NCBI GenBank assembly: GCA_032718565.1
Contig: JAVGVS010000706.1
Span: 62,001-126,000 of the forward strand
Length of the DNA: 64,000 nucleotides
DNA from: Distichodus sexfasciatus
Lineage: Eukaryota > Chordata > Actinopteri > Characiformes > Distichodontidae
Direction: 5' to 3'
Below are positions 58,501 to 64,000 of the stretch, piece after piece (position 1 is the stretch's first letter; each line of letters opens with the position of its first letter). The notes below the pieces were generated by a model that worked only from the letters and a program-made list of their open reading frames with translations, was not told where the DNA came from and made no database searches. A program made the translations under genes and the position numbers.

Positions 58501-61500
58501 TGTCTCGAGCGTGTTGCAGCTGCGCTGTGCCTCCTCCAGCTGAGTCTGCAGCTGCCCGAGCGTCTGCCTGGAGCTCTCCTCCTGAACGCACAGCATCTTG
58601 TTCTCGTTCTGCAGACGCACCACCGTCTCCCTGAGAGAGAAAGAGTGTGTTAGGAGTAATTAAATGAGGAGATGAATAGGGGAAACCCTGTGTGTGTGTG
58701 TGTGTGTGTGTGTGCGTGCTCACTTGAACTCTGTGGGCATGATCTCAGACGCCAGGTTGCCCACCGTTCCACTGTCAGCGGCCAGAGAACCTATAGAGGA
58801 AAAGGGACGATCAAGAGAAGCAGCTTATTTATTGACTATTTATTGGGGTGTTCAAAAACAACAACAACCGTAAATCTAATCGCAATTCTTTCTCTGTTGA
58901 TTTAAAATCGATTTATGCATTCCAAAAAAAAACCATATATATTTTTCAACAAACATAATGGCACTAGTTTACTTTTCCCCTGACACGAGTTCAGCTCACC
59001 AGGCCTATAGATGGCGCAATGTTGAAATTTGCCCAGATGAATTTATCAATCGAATTTGAATCGAATCATGAGCCCAAGAATCGGAATCGAATCGTGAGAT
59101 TTTCTGAATCGTGCACCCCTACTATTGACCCTGACGTGTGTGTGAAACCGACCTGCTTGGGTAAGATATTTTTGCTGGACCTGAGCACAGCGAAGCTCCT
59201 CATTGGTCTCTCTCAGCGTGTCTCGCTCCGAGATCAATCTCTACAAACACACACATACACACACGTTTTAACTAGCAGTGACCTCAATAAACAAAGGCAT
59301 TACATAAAACCGGCATTACCACTGTTCCGATAACGCAACCGAGCGTCAACACACTTGCCTACTTTCTAACACACACACACACACACGCATTTACCTCTTT
59401 CTCTTTGAGCAGAGCTTCGTACTTGTCGCTGAGGTTTTTGTACTCAAACTGCCATTTCTCAGCCTTCATGGCCTCGGAGGAGTGTTTGGCGTGAAGCTCG
59501 TGGACCTGCCCGACACACACATGCAGGTTTTAAAAAATGTTACTGACAGAATTTAAAAAGTAATCGCAACAATGGTTACGGACAAGATTATGTCGATTAG
59601 AGGTTCTGACGGTGGGTCTCGATTAATTGCCCAGACCTAGTCCTGCTGAGCTGTGGTACCCACCTGCCTCTTGTAGGAGTCCAGCTGTGTCCGTCCGGCG
59701 TTGGCTCTGCGCAACTCCTCCTCCAGTTCGCAGGTGCGCTGCATGTACACCGTGTTCCTCTCCTCCAGCAGCCGAACCTGCCGTCTCAGGTCGCCCAGAT
59801 CCTCCAGCTTGCGCTTATACGTCTCCACCAGCGCCTCCAGCCGGCTCACACGATCTGACGAATGTCTGGCGGAGACACAAGAGGTTTAAAACCACATTCT
59901 GAGTAACTCGAGCACCGCGGTTCAGACTCCACACTGTGGAAAGTGTTTTCCTTTTTTCGGATGCAAAGTTAATGTTGAACTAATGCAGAGCGACGCTTAA
60001 TAAATCACAACACAATATCATACTGATTCTATCCATAACAATAATATAAAGCCTGCGTTTTTGATTTGAGTAACTTTTTTATTGGTATGGGACATTTCAT
60101 ACCGGAGGATGTCCATCTCGTCCTTGAGGGCTTGTGCTTCTTGGGCTAGGCTGGTCAGCTCCTCGTTGCGGTGCTGAAGGTCGGACATCTCTCTCTCCAG
60201 AGTGTCGGTTCGTACGCGCAGGTCATCTCGACTGGTTTCCAGTCTAGAAAAAACACACACACACACACAACGTGAAAGTCTGGACCTCGGCACAGAGCTG
60301 CAAGTGCGTGGAACTATGGGCCTCAGTGTGGAGCTGGATGTTTGTGTCTGGAACTATGGGCCTCAGTGCGGAGCTGCGTGTTTGTGTCTGGAGCTATGGG
60401 CCTCAGTGCGGCGCTGGATGTTTCTGTGTGGAGCTATGAGCCTCAGTGCAGAGCTGCGTGTTTGTGTCTGGAGCTACGGGCCTCAGTGTGGAGCTGGATG
60501 TTTGTGTCTGGAACTATGGGCCTCAGTGCGGAGCTGTGTGTTTGTGTCTGGAGCTACGGGCCTCAATGCGGAGCTGGATGTTTGTGTCTGGAGCTACGGG
60601 CCTCAGTGCGGAGCAGGATGTTTCTGTGTGGAGCTATGGGCCTCAGTGCGGAGCTGCGTGTTTGTGTCTGGAGCTATGGGCCTCAGTGCGGAGCTGCGTG
60701 TTTGTGTCTGGAGCTATGGGCTCCAGTGCGGAGCTGCATGTTTGGGTCTGGAGCTATGGGCCTCAGCGTGGAGATGCAAGCCTGTGTGTGGAGCTCAGTG
60801 TGGAGCTGCTTGTCTGTGTCTGAAGCTATGTGCCTCAGCACGGAGCAAGAAGTTTCTGACCTGTAATTCTCCTCCTGGAGCTGCTCTATCTGAGTCTGCA
60901 GCAGCAGCAGCTTCTTGCCTGTGATGGTGGTGGAGGCGTCTTGAGGATCAGAGCGACTCAACTTCTCCTTCAAGGACTGCAGCTCCGTCTGCAACGTAGA
61001 CTTCTCCTCCATCATCATGGACAACTGGAAAACACAAAATCCTTTTCACATGAGCCTTTTAGTCACAAGACAACAAAACAATTACTTGTTTTAACTGACA
61101 GTTACTATAAAGACTATTAAGTACGCTACTCTTACTGCGCCCCGTGCTTTAAGCATTAGAGCATGAGCAAAACCAGGAGTTAAAGGAGTTCTTGGCTTTC
61201 AAGCGCTACATTTTTGTTTGCCACATGAGGTGCTCCTCTTAAACAGGACAGAACGCAGTTTTATTCAGCACAAAGTGAGATGCACCGAGTCTCGGACGTT
61301 AAATAATGAACAGCCATAACCTACTGACAAGGAGGGCAAATAGGCTCCATACTGAATAAAGTGACTTTACAGGAATAAATAACTTACTTTAGAACTGGCT
61401 TTTCCAGAAAGAAGAGTTTGCGTCATATAAGATTGGTTTGTTTTAGTTTGACTGCAAATCTGGGGTTATGAAAGGATTTGATTTGATTAACATTCAGACA

Positions 61501-63022
61501 GATTATTTTCTCTAACTGAGAGAGCGGTAAAAAAGGGCAACACATGCTATTTAAGTCCTAAGAGACATATTATGCCAGGAGGTGAAATCCATCAGACTGT
61601 GCTCCTTTAGAAAGGATTATTAAAGGAGACACCACAACCTAATCCGGTAATATGATCCTCCACACAAAGCCTCAAATTTTATTATGAAGTTATGACTCTT
61701 TCGATAAATTCTCTCATTGCTGAGTCATTGTGGGGCTGGAGCGACGTGCCAACTACCAGGTATATGAAACCAATCTGTCACAGCTTTGGTAGCAGTCTTT
61801 GTGAAAATGAGAAGTCTAATCTTTTAGTCACTCTACTTACTGAAAAGCAGACAGTCTGGCTTTAAATCCTGCTTTTTGTAAAACACACATTCATCTAATC
61901 TAGTTGTTGTGAATCTCTGGTGATGTGCGGAGTTGTGTGTAGAGCAGATGTCAAAGGCACAGTTGTGTGTGAGGATGAATTCTGCAGTTTCAGTTTTGAA
62001 AGCGAGTGATTTTTTGTCACTGTAAACGCTCCACAGCACAGCACACTGCCCACAACCAAAGGAGCAGAGGACAGCTAACATGGACAGTGCCCGGGGAGCA
62101 GTGTTTGGGAACGGTACCTTGCTCACGAGTACCCCAATGGTACCTTTACCGGTCTCGGGATTCGACCCGGCGACCTTCTAATCATGGGGCGAACTCACTA
62201 ACCGTTACTCTACGGTGTAGGGAAAGCATTCAGACTCTAGCTCACCTGATGTTCCAGGTCTCGACAACGTTGGGAAGCATCGTCCTTTTCGTCCAGCTCT
62301 TCACTCAGGAAATAGTACTTCCTTGACTACAGAAAGACAGAGTGAGTTTGTAAGAGGGCAGCAACCTCACAAGTGCTGACCAGAACCTTTACTGACAGCT
62401 TCTGTAGGAAAAGAGACGTGACCCAAAGCTCCATCTCTCCAGGAGCAGGACTGCAGCGCTGAGGAAACGCACCTGGTAGTCAAAGTCTCCGTAAGTGTCC
62501 GGACTCCCCGACTCCAAAGGCTCTTTGGTGAGAAGCTGCAAATCAAAAACGCACACAAGCACAGTCACTGAGGATTTGATCACATGATGGCAACAATCAC
62601 ATGCTAACAAACGCCCTGAGTAAAAAACCTAGACACGCGCACACACACACACTGCCTCATTCATACGAGTGTATTGGCTGATAGGAGCATAGCACAAACA
62701 TAAAGCAGAACACCCTAACACAAGCTGGCTAATGGGACTCTTTGGTAGAGGAAAGACTTCTACGAACACAGACTTCAAAAATATACAAACTCACAAAATG
62801 TGTTTTTTGTTTTTACATATTCATTATTTACAGAACGGATTAAAAGGCAACAAGAAGAAGCTAATGATTGTTTTTGTTCTCATTGATACATGGTGCTGTT
62901 GTTCCATAAGGCTTCAGTTCCAGGGCGTTATAAAGTATGAACAGTGAGACGCACTTCTTGGATGGCTGTCATGACCACGTGCTGGACCGACTCCTCCAGG
63001 GTCATAATCTGCTGGATGTGTT
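51467..63022 (-). CDS. hook2: Hook microtubule-tethering protein (hook2), 5' end outside the window
   Basis: Hook proteins link cargo and the FTS/FHIP complex to dynein; HOOK2 acts at centrosomes and in endosome traffic. Seventeen exons: 62955-63022, 62473-62535, 62246-62326, 60861-61024, 60103-60243, 59664-59865, 59395-59505, 59153-59240, 58724-58790, 58493-58630, 57279-57366, 56111-56145, 55910-55992, 53600-53705, 52701-52808, 52485-52555, 51467-51598. They encode about 581 aa of coiled coil from HIQQIMTLEESVQHVVMTAI (about residue 137 of the family) to the C-terminus SFLAQQRQSTQARRG. Diagnostic segments are LQHRNEELTSLAQEAQALKD, LEALVETYKRKLEDLGDLRR, RDTLRETNEELRCAQVQQ and VIKTLDPK. The N-terminal Hook/CH domain must lie beyond 64000. 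Exon 53600-53705 has two extra bases and exon 52485-52555 lacks one, so the frame as given is broken. Assignment to HOOK2 rests on 19p13-type neighbours. Confidence 0.9.
53706..53985. repeat. Purine-rich (GA)n tract
   Basis: GAGA-rich, poorly alternating tract directly upstream (in hook2 sense) of the broken exon 53600-53705. Long ORFs over it are compositional. Confidence 0.8.
53998..54555. repeat. Compound minisatellite: (GT)n plus CCACCTCTGCTTGGTCAGTA
   Basis: About ten units, each a GT run of variable length followed by CCACCTCTGCTTGGTCAGTA or a close variant (CCACCTCTGTGGTCAGTA, CCACCTCTACTTGGTCAGTA). Unit length is about 45-70 bp. It fills much of the hook2 intron between exons 55910-55992 and 53600-53705. 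Confidence 0.9.
54560..54930. other. Unique spacer between two minisatellites
   Basis: Moderately GC-rich sequence. ORFs up to 85 codons exist but match nothing I know. No splice context supports an exon. Confidence 0.4.
54944..55700. repeat. Compound minisatellite: (CA)n plus CAAACTGAAGCTTTCCCTC
   Basis: About fifteen units made of a CT run, a CA run and the core GTCAAACTGAAGCTTTCCCTC, or a variant (ACCAAACAGCAGCTTTCCCC, GCCAAACTGAAGC). Same hook2 intron as the GT array. The dinucleotide is CA here and GT in the neighbouring array. Confidence 0.9.
56150..56400. repeat. (GA)n/(GGA)n purine tract
   Basis: About 250 bp of almost pure purine on the plus strand in the hook2 intron immediately upstream of exon 56111-56145. 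The polypyrimidine strand runs into that exon's acceptor. Confidence 0.85.
57742..57993 (+). repeat. Interspersed teleost repeat (copy 2)
   Basis: Aligns with the 3' two thirds of 3253-3623: GGGCAGGCGCCAA, CAATTAACCTATA, TTTTGGACTGTGGGAGGAAA, CTCCACACAGAAAGACCC, AGCTGTGAGGCGGC. It lies in the hook2 intron between exons 58493-58630 and 57279-57366. Confidence 0.7.
60275..60858. repeat. 40-bp minisatellite filling a hook2 intron
   Basis: About 14 tandem units near GAGCTATGGGCCTCAGTGCG + GAGCTGCGTGTTTGTGTCTG (40 bp), mostly substituted by a few bases, with one shortened unit near 60791. The array occupies almost the whole 617-bp intron between exons 60861-61024 and 60103-60243 and touches the donor side. 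Three overlapping plus-strand ORFs arise because 40 is not divisible by 3 and the unit has no stop in any plus frame. Confidence 0.95.
62003..62220 (-). repeat. tRNA-derived SINE copy
   Basis: Reverse copy of the family at 11560-11790: tail GAGTGATTTTTTGTCACTG, GCTCACGAGTACCCCAATGG, then B-box complement GGGATTCGACCC and tRNA-like head AACCGTTACTCTACGG. Its head lies about 25 bp from hook2 exon 62246-62326. Confidence 0.8.
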
Positions 63023-63500
63023 CTATAGAAAGAGAGTAAAAAGGGTTAGAAAGTTCAAATAAGTCATTTCTTCTCATCACCTTTAAGCATGTTGTTAGAT
63101 AATTCCTAGAACTTTCTGTAACGTCCTTAACAAGAGAAGTACATGGAGTTCCCAGCTTGTCTCAGAATGTCAAACTCTCAGTGCATTCAGCCTTCAGTGC
63201 TGATAGGCTTAACGTGACGTCTAACAAATCGGAGACACAACAGAGAGAGAGAGACAGCAGCACCAGAGCCAAAGCAGCTCATTTTTAAATACATTCATTT
63301 AAATCCGCATATCAGTTTGAAAAATGACACACCAAAAACCATAAAAATGCTGAACATCAGTGCAGATAATAAGCCAAACCCTAATACAGATGCGGATAGA
63401 AAAAATTCTGCAAGTCTTCCCTGGGTGGGTTTTCATTTCAACAATTTCAAACAATGGATGGGATCAGATCGGGGATCAGATTATGCAGAAAGTCGGTGCT

Positions 63501-63952
63501 CCATAGGGGCCTGGGTCCACCGCTGCGAGCGCTCAAAATCTCACGTCCAGAGCGCTTTCTCTCAGCACTCGTTGTTGCTAAGTTACCAAAAACACCATTG
63601 GGCGCTTCCGCGTTTCTTCGCTCGTTCAACACGTTTATTTGAGATCACTAGCTTAGCCGACAAAATGGAGAGAAATTCCGTCTTGGCATTAGCGGCAGCG
63701 TTTATAATAGATTCTCACGTCTTCGAGACGAGATCGGGAGCATGAAATCTTTTCCAGCTGCGCCGCTATTTGTAGTTAGTTCCTGACAGTGTGTGTCCCG
63801 CCCCTTCCTCGATTTTGATTGGCTAGCAAGAGACAAGCGACACTGACGAGCGCAGTGCTGTTCTAACAGTTGAACGGATTACAACTTGAAGCGCTCTGGG
63901 CACTGCGGTAAAAAAACTGTCTCCGTCGCTGGTGGACACAGGCCGTTATGGT
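63501..63952 (+). mobile_element. MITE-like element, copy 2 (pair with 8475-9000)
   Basis: Ends CCATAGGGGCCTGGGTCCACC and inverse of GGTGGACACAGGCCGTTATGG. The interior aligns with 8475-9000. A 26-codon ORF starting MERN (63665-63745) sits at the same place as the MERN ORF of the other copy. It lies in the hook2 intron at the right edge of the window. Confidence 0.7.
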
Positions 63953-64000
63953 GAACTTCTTGGTAAAAGGCGCTGATTAGGTTGAGTTTGGATCCACATA

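Noticed and set aside
60202..60924. Three overlapping plus-strand ORFs (240, 174 and 125 codons) with Cys/Trp-rich repeats
   Set aside because: They are the 40-bp minisatellite read in its three stop-free frames. They lie antisense inside a hook2 intron and have no splice or start context.

Overview
This is a stretch of a ray-finned (teleost) fish nuclear genome. Genes are split by GT-AG introns, intergenic and intronic DNA is dense with small inverted-repeat transposons, tRNA-derived SINEs and long CA/GT/GA simple repeats, and the proteins are vertebrate-type. There is no operon, phage, plasmid or CRISPR structure. I assembled five protein-coding genes exon by exon, checking splice sites and codon phase at each junction.

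Layout. 1-2.4 kb: no gene recognised. 2.4-16.6 kb, minus strand: mcoln1 (mucolipin-1/TRPML1, lysosomal cation channel), 13 coding exons, 565 aa, with CLEAR-like E-boxes about 200 bp upstream of its start codon. 16.8-19.3 kb: transposon debris, including an element with a clean 8-bp target duplication. 19.7-21.1 kb, minus: trappc5 (TRAPP vesicle-tethering subunit), 2 coding exons, 188 aa. 23.7-40.0 kb, plus: a ubinuclein (HIRA histone-chaperone complex; UBN2-type signature residues), 16 coding exons, 1216 aa, with a GC-AG first intron. 40-43.8 kb: transposon-rich spacer. 43.8-47.6 kb, minus: trir (telomerase RNA component interacting RNase), 3 coding exons, 163 aa. 48.3-49.4 kb: AT-rich spacer with a LINE-like 3' end. 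51.5-63.0 kb, minus: hook2-type Hook microtubule adaptor, 17 coding exons seen. Its N-terminal Hook domain lies beyond the right edge.

MCOLN1, TRAPPC5, TRIR and HOOK2 are all on human 19p13, so most of the block is conserved synteny. The ubinuclein is the exception, because human UBN1 and UBN2 are on other chromosomes. The five genes are not a pathway, although mcoln1, trappc5 and hook2 all act in endosome/lysosome/Golgi membrane traffic.

I found no new multi-gene system. The points most worth a second look are: three single-base frame breaks in the last exons of hook2; an mcoln1 C-terminus that ends before the acidic di-leucine lysosomal signal; CLEAR-like boxes upstream of mcoln1; the ubinuclein's placement and GC-AG intron; a hook2 intron made almost entirely of a 40-bp minisatellite; two compound minisatellites filling another hook2 intron; and several repeat families with recognisable terminal inverted repeats and target-site duplications.
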